Shown here one piece after another: positions 8,481-15,398 of a DNA stretch of 33,799 nucleotides. Position 1 is the stretch's first letter; each line of letters begins with the position of its first letter. Made by a program: the position numbers and the translations under genes. The DNA comes from an uncultured Granulosicoccaceae bacterium. Its GTDB lineage: Bacteria > Pseudomonadota > Gammaproteobacteria > Granulosicoccales > Granulosicoccaceae. The notes beneath the pieces are model-generated. The model did not search any database. It was not told the origin of the DNA and was given only the letters and a program-made list of their open reading frames with translations. The stretch is from assembly GCA_938028465.1 (NCBI GenBank), contig CALJAA010000103.1:1-33799 (forward strand), read 5' to 3'.

Positions 8481-9059
8481 ATGACCCCTACTCTAAAAGC
8501 GCTTACTAGCCTGCTGCTAGTTGTTAGCATAGCTTTCATTACGTCCCCTGCCTACGCCAAAAAACTTCGCGGTATTGAGCTGGCAGAAACGGCAAACATT
8601 GGCGGTAACGACCTAGTGCTGAACGGCGCTGGCGTACGCACAAAGTTGGTGATTAAACTGTATGTGGGTAGCTTGTACACCACATCAAAAAGCAACGATG
8701 CTGACGCAATACTTGCAGCCGATGAGCCTATGGCGATTCGCCTTAACATCATCTCCGACCTACTCACAAAAAAGAAGATGGTTAAATCACTCAAGGCCGG
8801 TTTTAAAAAATCAACGGGGGGAGATACCTCAGCGATCCAACCACAAATCGATCAGATGCTTGGCTTAATGCAAGGCAAGATAGGCACAAAGGACCAATAC
8901 ACGCTTAATTACAAACCCGGCTCAGGTACTCACGTATCCAAAAACGGTGAGGAAGTGGGTGTTGTAGAAGGTTTAGAATTTAAAAAAGCCCTGTTTGGAA
9001 TTTGGTTGTCAGGCTCCCCTGCACAGGCTTCGCTAAAAGCGGGTATGCTGGGTAAGTAA
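8481..9059 (+). CDS. Exported chalcone-isomerase-fold (CHI-like) protein
   Basis: This 192-residue protein has a signal peptide (residues 1-26, cleavage after AYA). It then matches the pattern of bacterial chalcone-isomerase-like proteins: GIELAETANIGGNDLVLNGA, then TKLVIKLYVGSLYT and a late GLEFKKALFGIWLS. A ribosome site (AAGGA) precedes the ATG. Bacterial members generally lack demonstrated isomerase activity. In plants, some CHI-fold proteins (FAPs) bind fatty acids. It closes the fadL-volA operon and is followed at once by a strong terminator. The natural inference is a periplasmic carrier or chaperone for fatty acids that enter through FadL. The fold assignment is good; the function is a hypothesis from context. 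Confidence 0.78.
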   Translation: MTPTLKALTSLLLVVSIAFITSPAYAKKLRGIELAETANIGGNDLVLNGAGVRTKLVIKLYVGSLYTTSKSNDADAILAADEPMAIRLNIISDLLTKKKMVKSLKAGFKKSTGGDTSAIQPQIDQMLGLMQGKIGTKDQYTLNYKPGSGTHVSKNGEEVGVVEGLEFKKALFGIWLSGSPAQASLKAGMLGK

Positions 9060-9078
9060 GTAACTAAATTGTTTTTTT

Positions 9079-9111
9079 AAAAAAGCCTCCGCTTATCGGG
9101 GGCTTTTTTTT
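9079..9111 (+). terminator. Rho-independent terminator of the fadL operon
   Basis: An A-rich stem with a GC core (AAAAAAGCCTCCG pairing with CGGGGGCTTTTTTT, one G-T wobble) closes a small loop and ends in a run of T. It lies 20 bp after the stop of the CHI-like gene and is the clearest terminator in the window. Confidence 0.88.
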
Positions 9112-9172
9112 AACCTAAACTTGTGCATGACTCGCATTAACCAACTTTAAACATCGGTGCTACTCTTAATCG

Positions 9173-10180
9173 ATGACGCCCTCAACTGACACCCGCTCCA
9201 TGCTGCCCGGCATGGCTATAGCCCTACTCGCCTTCGCTGTATTTTCCTTGCACGATGCATTGATTAAAAGCGTTCAGCAGTTACCCGTATTTCAAATCGC
9301 CTTCTTTGTGGTGCTCTTTAGCTTTGTGCCCTTTTCGGTAATGCTCGCATTAGACAAACGGGAACGCTCGCTGCGGCCACAAAATCCAGGCTTAGTGGCA
9401 TTGCGATGTATGTTTGGCTTGGGCTCATTGCTTTGCGGCTTTTATGCGTTTACACATCTACAGCTATCTGAAGCCTATAGTTTGATCTTCTCTGCGCCCA
9501 TCATTATTACGCTACTAGCGATTCCAATATTGGGTGAAAAAATTCATGTCATTCGATGGATCGCCATCATGCTGGGTATGGTTGGCGTCATCATCGTACT
9601 GCGCCCAAACAATGCTGAATTTAACCCAGGGCATTTGGCTGGCGTTGCTGCCGCTTTTAGTATTGCATGTACATCCATCGTTACCCGCAAAATCGGCGCG
9701 AGCGAGCACAGCACCACGCTGGTACTGTACCCCATGCTAACCAATGTTTTCGTGTGCGGTGTAGCAACCCTATTTGTTTATCAACCGATCGCAGGCCAAG
9801 CGCTACTTAAGCTTTGCGCTGTAGGCATACTCAGTGCAATAGGACAAATGTTGATGGTGACGGCGTACCGCAGCACAGAAGCTCAATTTATCGCGCCAAT
9901 GCAATACAGCCAAATGCTGTGGGCTTTGCTTTATAGCGCTTTTGTGTTTAACGAAACTGTCGACAGCACCGTATTGGCAGGCTCTGCCATTATCGTTTGT
10001 TCGGGTTTACTGTTTATCTGGCGAGAGCTCACCGCATCAATTACCACACCGGTACTACGCACGCGTAATTTGCGCATGCCATCAGGGCCTCAGGCCAATC
10101 CAGTTGAATCAGATAACAACCACAGCATCGACAACAGCGCTGGCAACACGTCCAGCTATGAAAACGACACTAAGCCATAG
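9173..10180 (+). CDS. EamA/DMT-family inner-membrane transporter
   Basis: This 335-residue protein has about ten hydrophobic helices arranged as two EamA halves. The first half runs from GMAIALLAFAVFSLHDALIK to about residue 140, with the typical AYSLIFSAPIIITLLAIPILGEK segment. The second ends around residue 285, and a hydrophilic tail of about 50 residues follows. The drug/metabolite transporter superfamily exports amino acids, nucleotides or other small metabolites. The substrate cannot be read from the sequence. It stands alone after the fadL terminator and faces the minus-strand xylanase gene with only 18 bp between stops. The ATG at 9173 lacks a strong ribosome site, and an in-frame ATG nine codons later is possible. 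Confidence 0.85.
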   Translation: MTPSTDTRSMLPGMAIALLAFAVFSLHDALIKSVQQLPVFQIAFFVVLFSFVPFSVMLALDKRERSLRPQNPGLVALRCMFGLGSLLCGFYAFTHLQLSEAYSLIFSAPIIITLLAIPILGEKIHVIRWIAIMLGMVGVIIVLRPNNAEFNPGHLAGVAAAFSIACTSIVTRKIGASEHSTTLVLYPMLTNVFVCGVATLFVYQPIAGQALLKLCAVGILSAIGQMLMVTAYRSTEAQFIAPMQYSQMLWALLYSAFVFNETVDSTVLAGSAIIVCSGLLFIWRELTASITTPVLRTRNLRMPSGPQANPVESDNNHSIDNSAGNTSSYENDTKP

Positions 10181-10198
10181 CATCACTAACCATATTAG

Positions 10199-12091
10199 TT
10201 ATTGTGTAGTGTCGGCCAATACACCCTGCACTGCTGTATAAGCAGGCTTAGCTTGATAGCTGCGATTAAATAGTAGCGGATCAAATATACTTCTAAAGGA
10301 GTATTGATCAGTCAGCCCCCACGTTTGGATAGCTTTACAACGTGGTTGAGCCAAACATAAGGACACCACGCGTTCATACACACTAGCCTGTTGCGCAAGT
10401 GTAGCGCCTTGGGCAAGTGATACATCTAACTCTGTGATGTAAATATCTAAATCGCGCTCAGCGACCTTGGCAAAGTTAGCTTCTAACTCAGTAAATTGAT
10501 CAAAGCTTGTAAAAAAGTGCATCTGAAACCCAATGCCATCAAGCGGGATATCGTTAGCTTGCATACGGTCAATCAATGCAAATAATGCGGTAGCTTTTGG
10601 GCCTTCCATTGAAATATCAAATTCGTTTATTAACAATTGCGCATCAGGCGCGACTGCCCTAGCTTGTGCAAACGCCTTATCGATATAAGATTCACCCATC
10701 GCCTTATGCCAGATTGAATCACGCAAGCTGCCGTTATCCGCCAGCGGTTCGTTAATGACATCCCAAACGGTGACATCATCTTTATAGCGAGACATTAAGC
10801 GGCTTATGTATTCACTCATATGTTGCTCGACTTGAGTTAACGGCGCTTGCTCTATCCAGTTTGGTAATTGCCTGTACCAAATAATCGGATGCCCATGCAC
10901 TGTCATATCAGCAGATTGTGCAAATGACACCAAGTTATCGGTGGCAGCAAATTGAAAGCGGCCGGGCTCAGGATTAATTTGATCCATCTTCATTGAATTT
11001 TCAGGCGTAACGAAGTTAAATTCGCGCTCAGCAATGTCGGCGTAAATAGCGCCATCAGGCCGATGATAAAACGATTGCAAGGCAGCAAAACCAATACGCA
11101 AATCACGAACCTCTGCTAGCGCGCGTAACGGCTGCCCTGTTGTTGTAAAGGCGCTAGCTGCCAACACTGAAATGGAAATACTTTCTTCTGCAGTTAAAGC
11201 GCTGTCGATCGAATCTCTAGCCACAACGTCAATCGTTAGCGTGCCCGTCGTTGTAGGTACAAACTTCAGCACATAGATTTCAGCAAAGCGTGGGTGCTGA
11301 TTAAAGCTACCACCAACAGGAAGATCAGGTATTTCTAATATGGGAGTATCGCCATTAAGATCAATGCCTTTTAATTCAATGACGACTGGATCATTCACGC
11401 GCACCGTATGCGGCCGAAACTCATCCAGCATAGGGGCAACGTTTGGGATCGTCGACGGGTCATCAGGTAATTCAACTTTAATAAAAATGGTTTGCGACGC
11501 CCTATACGAATCATTGGCAGGATCAAGCGCCGTTACCGTAAATGCGTTTATGCCCACATCCATTTGTAAGGGCCGCCAACGAAAGGTTTTTGTGCCATCA
11601 AAGTTATCATCAAAGCTTGAGCCTTGTAATAATTCCTCCGGGAACATGCCGGGTAGTTCACCTTCTGGATCAACTGGGCGGTAAACCACCTCTACAAGCT
11701 CACCTGCCATTACACTCACGTTTTGCAAGTTATCAAAATTTGGCGGTAGGTTAGTTGTGGTATCAAAACCGTCAGGTACCTGCAGCACGATAGCCGGCAA
11801 GCCTGCATCAAAATCAGCATCAGTGTATTCCACCGTTGCTTCAACCGGCAGGCGCGGCCCAGGCTCACGCACAACAACAAACCCGCTAGCAGTATTAAAC
11901 GCGGGGGCTTCAGCTATTGGTTGATCATCAGCACCCGGCCCCGCCGTCAGAGAGCTATCAGATGAGCCACTGCTACCATCGCAGCCACTCAATACAAACA
12001 ACGCAAACAACGCTGCCAGCGACGGCAGAGCAACACGGGCACGTGGATTATCAATCAAGAAGGATTGCGACATGTGTAATGGGATGATCAT
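10199..12091 (-). CDS. GH10-family endo-1,4-beta-xylanase-like lipoprotein
   Basis: This 630-residue lipoprotein has lipobox LSGC (C37), followed by a Ser/Gly linker. Residues of about 80-330 look like two beta-sandwich (Ig/cadherin-like) modules. A GH10 catalytic barrel fills about 350-630. Both catalytic glutamates are visible: acid/base E448 in WDVINEP and nucleophile E554 in ITELDVS. The conserved first His motif reads HGHPIIWYRQLPNW, where GH10 enzymes usually have WH rather than WY, so subsite detail may differ. The enzyme should act on xylan or a related beta-1,4-glycan while tethered to the outer membrane. No other polysaccharide-degradation gene is nearby. The start is ambiguous: ATG 12091 is used, and ATG 12073 is equally possible because neither has a clear ribosome site. 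Confidence 0.88.
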   Translation of the reverse strand: MIIPLHMSQSFLIDNPRARVALPSLAALFALFVLSGCDGSSGSSDSSLTAGPGADDQPIAEAPAFNTASGFVVVREPGPRLPVEATVEYTDADFDAGLPAIVLQVPDGFDTTTNLPPNFDNLQNVSVMAGELVEVVYRPVDPEGELPGMFPEELLQGSSFDDNFDGTKTFRWRPLQMDVGINAFTVTALDPANDSYRASQTIFIKVELPDDPSTIPNVAPMLDEFRPHTVRVNDPVVIELKGIDLNGDTPILEIPDLPVGGSFNQHPRFAEIYVLKFVPTTTGTLTIDVVARDSIDSALTAEESISISVLAASAFTTTGQPLRALAEVRDLRIGFAALQSFYHRPDGAIYADIAEREFNFVTPENSMKMDQINPEPGRFQFAATDNLVSFAQSADMTVHGHPIIWYRQLPNWIEQAPLTQVEQHMSEYISRLMSRYKDDVTVWDVINEPLADNGSLRDSIWHKAMGESYIDKAFAQARAVAPDAQLLINEFDISMEGPKATALFALIDRMQANDIPLDGIGFQMHFFTSFDQFTELEANFAKVAERDLDIYITELDVSLAQGATLAQQASVYERVVSLCLAQPRCKAIQTWGLTDQYSFRSIFDPLLFNRSYQAKPAYTAVQGVLADTTQ

Positions 12092-12255
12092 CAGGCTTCG
12101 GTGCCCAATGATACTAAAACTGAGCGCAGCTGCGGCCCAAGCTTAATAAATGGTTAGAATTATGACGATAAAGCGGCATCTGGCACGCTCGAGTCAGGTC
12201 ATTTTCCTGCTGCGATGGGATAAACGCGGATTACTGGGTATCTCAGAAGTTTCAG

Positions 12256-13260
12256 CTACTTGGTTGACATCGCGTTGTTTGCTGCACCTATGCTGCTATT
12301 GACGCGTGCGAGAATATTGGCTCTGCTAAAAGGCTTGAAAACGTGTTGTAGCTCTTCATCGCCATCTACAACGTCATTAGTACAGCCAGCGATAAAAATC
12401 ACAGGCACATCTAGCTTCTTTTGCTTCATGATGTTGAATGCTTCAGCGCCACTAACTTGCTGCATTGACACATCAAACAAACATAAATCTATTTTACTTG
12501 TTGATGCCTCGAGTATTTCGATCGCATTTTGCCCATTGTGGGCATTGAAAACCTTGTACCCGGCTTTAGTCAAAATACTGTAAACACGACTACGCGCACC
12601 GTAGACTTCCTCAGCAAGTAAGATGATAGGGGTGTTTTCGTCATGAGTGTGCAGGTGCTGTACCGCCCTATTTATTGGCTGCGCTGAATAGGGAAGCTCC
12701 ACACTGATATCGGTGCCATGGCCCATCTCACTCTTGATCGATATAACGCCTTTATGCATTTGGACAATCTTCGAAGCAGCCGTCAGACTTGTGCTGATCG
12801 GCTTGGACGTTAAATCAGGATCACAAGCCTTTAGAAGGTTTGTAGCATCTGTCCCCTTTCCAGAATCACTAACAGTTAAGCGCACCCCTTTGGGCGTTCT
12901 ATGGGCGTCCAACATATCTTCCATTATTTCAGTGGTAATGGATAAGGTGCCACCATTAGGCATTGCTCCGCGAGCACTCACAGCAAGATTAACAATTACC
13001 TGTTCTAATAGGCCAGCCTCTCCCCATACCACACCAATGTCGGTATCCAGCTCATGATACAGCTGAATATCTGAGCCCAGTAGGCGCGCCAACATAGGTG
13101 TTAAATCAACAACTATATCGTTAAGGTCAATGTTGTTGCACTCGCTAAGTTCCAGCTCGATTATGCTGCTGGGCTGAGTAGCGTCGGACTCAGGTTCGGC
13201 GATCGATTGAGGAAAAGGCTCAGCTGCTTCGAGTTCCTCGCTCTCGGTAAAAACTGTCAT
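12256..13260 (-). CDS. Degenerate histidine-kinase ATPase domain fused to receiver domain
   Basis: This 334-residue protein has an acidic N-terminus (1-35), a HATPase-like region (about 45-190) and a receiver domain (about 212-330). There is no dimerisation/phospho-His domain. The N-box reads NLAVSARGAM, where active hybrid kinases have NLAxNARDAM, so N is S95 and D is G98. The G1 motif DSGKG (D132) survives, but the glycine-rich G2 box is gone. The receiver keeps the phospho-acceptor D263 (LFDVSM), acidic pair EE and K309, but the Thr/Ser switch is A291. It therefore probably cannot bind ATP or phosphorylate. It may be a phosphate-accepting adaptor or sink. It follows the sensor kinase and FixJ-type genes on the same strand after a 131-bp gap that holds its own candidate promoter. 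AGAGG precedes the ATG. Confidence 0.8.
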   Translation of the reverse strand: MTVFTESEELEAAEPFPQSIAEPESDATQPSSIIELELSECNNIDLNDIVVDLTPMLARLLGSDIQLYHELDTDIGVVWGEAGLLEQVIVNLAVSARGAMPNGGTLSITTEIMEDMLDAHRTPKGVRLTVSDSGKGTDATNLLKACDPDLTSKPISTSLTAASKIVQMHKGVISIKSEMGHGTDISVELPYSAQPINRAVQHLHTHDENTPIILLAEEVYGARSRVYSILTKAGYKVFNAHNGQNAIEILEASTSKIDLCLFDVSMQQVSGAEAFNIMKQKKLDVPVIFIAGCTNDVVDGDEELQHVFKPFSRANILARVNSSIGAANNAMSTK

Positions 13261-13309
13261 TTTGAGATACCTCTAAGGATTCTTATAAGTAAAGCAAATG
13301 CAGCGGCAA

Positions 13310-13346
13310 AATATAATCCGCACGGACACGTACGTAGGGCACGTAC
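13310..13346 (-). promoter_or_regulatory. Candidate activator-dependent promoter with inverted repeat
   Basis: On the minus strand a -10-like TATATT occupies 13315-13310, and no -35 hexamer fits at 16-17 bp. Instead a perfect inverted repeat, GTACGT-N5-ACGTAC, occupies 13330-13346, centred about 35 bp upstream of the predicted start of transcription. That is the position expected for a transcription activator. The FixJ-type regulator encoded just upstream is the obvious candidate. The assignment is pattern-based. Confidence 0.4.
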
Positions 13347-13391
13347 ATCATTAGTATGTAAGAGTAATAGTACCTATGGGTAAGATTATCG

Positions 13392-14030
13392 CTAGTTTGA
13401 ACGAGCTGTAGTCAGGCCAATACGGGTGGCTAATGACAGAAGGTCAGACGTTGATTTTGCTTGGGTTTTTTCCAGCACCCGTGATCGGTGCTGCTCAACT
13501 GTACGGTGGCTGATATCGAGTGCCCTAGCAATTTCTTTACTCGATAGATTAGCTTCGCTATCTAACAACAACTGGCAAACTTCTTTTTCACGGTCAGTTA
13601 GCCGCTCAAAGCGTTCGCGGATGTCAGCAAGTGATTTAAATTCATGTCTAGTCTGTACGTCTTTACTGAACGCCTCTTCAACGCGCATCGCTAACACATC
13701 CGGTAAAAACGGCTTTTCTAGAAAATCGATTGCCCCAGCTCTCATTGCCTGAACAGATTCAGGCACTCCACCATGCCCAGTGATAAAGATGATGGGAATG
13801 GTTATACCGCGAGTGATGAGCTCTCGCTGTAATTCAAGCCCGTCCATCTCAGGCATGCTTAAGTCAAGTACCAGGCAACCAGGGCGTTCAGGTGTGTAAG
13901 CTTCGAGAAACGACTGTGCCGAATCAAACGCTTCAACCTCAAAGCCTCGTTTCTGCAACCCTCTAGGTAATGCCTTGCGCACGACTGGGTCGTCGTCAAC
14001 CAAGAATACTGTCGCCTGTTTTTTCACCAT
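13392..14030 (-). CDS. FixJ-type response regulator (receiver + LuxR-type HTH)
   Basis: This 212-residue two-domain regulator has a receiver over residues 6-120 with acidic residues D12-D14, phospho-acceptor D56 (LVLDLSMPEMDG), T84 (FITGHGG) and K106 (LEKPF). The ITGHGGVPESVQAMRAGA segment is characteristic of the FixJ/NarL-like branch. The C-terminal LuxR-type helix-turn-helix covers about 138-205 (LTDREKEVCQLLL, then SSKEIARALDISHRTVEQHRS). It starts 6 bp after the stop of the histidine kinase gene, so the two form a coupled two-component pair. All catalytic receiver residues are intact. Target genes are not shown; the adjacent degenerate kinase gene and the GH10 gene are candidates. Confidence 0.93.
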   Translation of the reverse strand: MVKKQATVFLVDDDPVVRKALPRGLQKRGFEVEAFDSAQSFLEAYTPERPGCLVLDLSMPEMDGLELQRELITRGITIPIIFITGHGGVPESVQAMRAGAIDFLEKPFLPDVLAMRVEEAFSKDVQTRHEFKSLADIRERFERLTDREKEVCQLLLDSEANLSSKEIARALDISHRTVEQHRSRVLEKTQAKSTSDLLSLATRIGLTTARSN

Positions 14031-14036
14031 TCGGAT

Positions 14037-15170
14037 TTAAGTTCCCGCTAACGGTAATGTAAATGAGAATCGTGCGCCCATCCCGGTGTTCTCTTCCAGC
14101 CATAGTTTTCCGCCATGCGCTTCTATTATCGAGCGACTGATCGATAACCCCATACCCATACCATCAGGTTTACTACTTTCAAACGCTCTAAAGGGTTCGA
14201 CATCGTCACTGATTCCTGGGCCAGAGTCATCAACGACAACAACAATCTCATCATCACCCACTTGCGTCTCTACGGTTAATTCGCGTTCTTTACTATTAGC
14301 GCCAGCTATCGCATCGACTCCGTTACGCAATAAATTCACCAGCACTTGCGCGATCTGCACCCGATCCACATTGGGTTCAGGGATGCTACTCAGTTGTGAT
14401 TTTAAATTGATTCTGTGTTTACGTGCATCTGGCATAACCAATTGCATGGTTTGCTTTATCAGTAAATTCAGATCAAGGTCAGTTCGGTTAGACCTGTCGT
14501 TGCTCATGAACTGGCGAAGTGCGCGAATGATTTCACCTGCACGCTGGGTTTGCGCTTGGATATCTTCCAGGCACTCATTAAGCTCGGGATCACTATGGCC
14601 ACTCTCCTTTGCAACGATAGAAGCAGTGTCAGCACTTTGCGAGATGGCTAACAAGGGCTGGTTGAGTTCGTGCGCGAGGCCAGTTGCCATCTGCCCCATT
14701 GTGGTAATCCTGCCCATATGCGCAATATCATTTTGGAGTTCTGACGATTGTATTTCAGTACGTTTACGGTGTTCCATTTCTTGTTGAAGCGCCTCGTGTG
14801 ACTCAGCTAACTCGGCGGGGGTACGAAGTGCAAGCATTTTAGGCATATAGGGATAAAGCATAATGGCAGTACCTATTGATGCTAACGCGGTTATCGCCTT
14901 TAAAACACCCTGAACACCGTAAAAGCCGTTCCAAACAATGACAATACTCATCACGTGTGTAATTCCGCACGCAAGAATGAATATGCAGAACATCACCACC
15001 ACACCCCTAAAAGGTGCATCCATTCTTTTTCGCAAAAAATGAAACAAGGCAAGCGGAATTGAAAAATACGCTATGGCAATGGCTGCATCAGCGGTCACAT
15101 TCAGCCACAAGATATCGGGGCGCCATGCATAGCACATACCATGCGGCATAAAGCTTTCTAGAAAACTCAC
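14037..15170 (-). CDS. Sensor histidine kinase with ethylene-receptor-like (copper-site) membrane domain
   Basis: I chose the GTG at 15170 because GGAG lies 6 nt before it; the in-frame TTG at 15176 abuts that site. The roughly 377-residue protein starts with three membrane helices that closely resemble the plant ETR1 and cyanobacterial ethylene-binding domain. The motif TADAAIAIAYFSIP carries the essential Asp (D28). ILACGITH carries the Cys and His (C68, H72) that bind Cu(I) in ETR1. A coiled-coil linker (about 118-150) leads to a HisKA domain with phospho-acceptor H167 (LAHELNQPL), then an HATPase domain with N-box LVNLLRNGVDAI, G1 DDSGPG and G2 GMGMGLS. It is intact as a kinase and coupled to the FixJ-type regulator. 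There is no GAF domain, unlike plant receptors. Ligand (ethylene, another small olefin, or copper) is inferred. Confidence 0.88.
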   Translation of the reverse strand: MSFLESFMPHGMCYAWRPDILWLNVTADAAIAIAYFSIPLALFHFLRKRMDAPFRGVVVMFCIFILACGITHVMSIVIVWNGFYGVQGVLKAITALASIGTAIMLYPYMPKMLALRTPAELAESHEALQQEMEHRKRTEIQSSELQNDIAHMGRITTMGQMATGLAHELNQPLLAISQSADTASIVAKESGHSDPELNECLEDIQAQTQRAGEIIRALRQFMSNDRSNRTDLDLNLLIKQTMQLVMPDARKHRINLKSQLSSIPEPNVDRVQIAQVLVNLLRNGVDAIAGANSKERELTVETQVGDDEIVVVVDDSGPGISDDVEPFRAFESSKPDGMGMGLSISRSIIEAHGGKLWLEENTGMGARFSFTLPLAGT

Positions 15171-15345
15171 GGTCAACTCCGTCTTAGTCGTTATCTACTG
15201 ACTAGAATATACGTTATACGCTCTGTTTCGTGCACTGCAGGCGCTTGAGTTTTACGTTAGAAAATGAGCAAAACTGCACCAAACCTTAAAATTGCTACAC
15301 GTTTGCAGCAGGCTGGAAGTTTAGTGGTAGTTAGCTGAACAGACA

Positions 15346-15369
15346 GCAGACCCCAGAACTGGGGTCTGC
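15346..15369 (-). terminator. Hairpin downstream of fadE, probable terminator
   Basis: Perfect 10-bp arms, GCAGACCCCA and TGGGGTCTGC, enclose a 4-base loop 29 bp after the fadE stop. The flanking sequence is only weakly U-rich on either strand. Termination is therefore likely but not certain, and it may also shield the kinase operon promoter region from read-through. Confidence 0.55.
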
Positions 15370-15398
15370 GTTTATACTTACTTTACCAATCCGCTTTT

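Noticed and set aside
9942-10241. A 99-codon plus-strand frame spanning the end of the transporter gene and the end of the GH10 gene.
   Set aside because: It overlaps two well supported genes in other frames and lacks a start signal.
12450-12490. The same eight residues DVSMQQVS occur in the receiver domain (near 12474) and in the VWA protein (near 3890).
   Set aside because: The contexts are unrelated folds, the codons differ, and the similarity does not extend to either side. It is a coincidence.
12256-13260. Reading the ATPase-receiver gene as a pseudogene fragment of a larger hybrid kinase.
   Set aside because: It has its own start, ribosome site and candidate promoter, a continuous frame and a receiver with key residues kept. 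I call it degenerate but intact.
14086-14787. A long plus-strand open frame (233 codons) opposite the histidine kinase gene.
   Set aside because: It is antisense to an intact kinase with all motifs. Its sequence is rich in Ser/Cys/Ile, as expected for a shadow frame.
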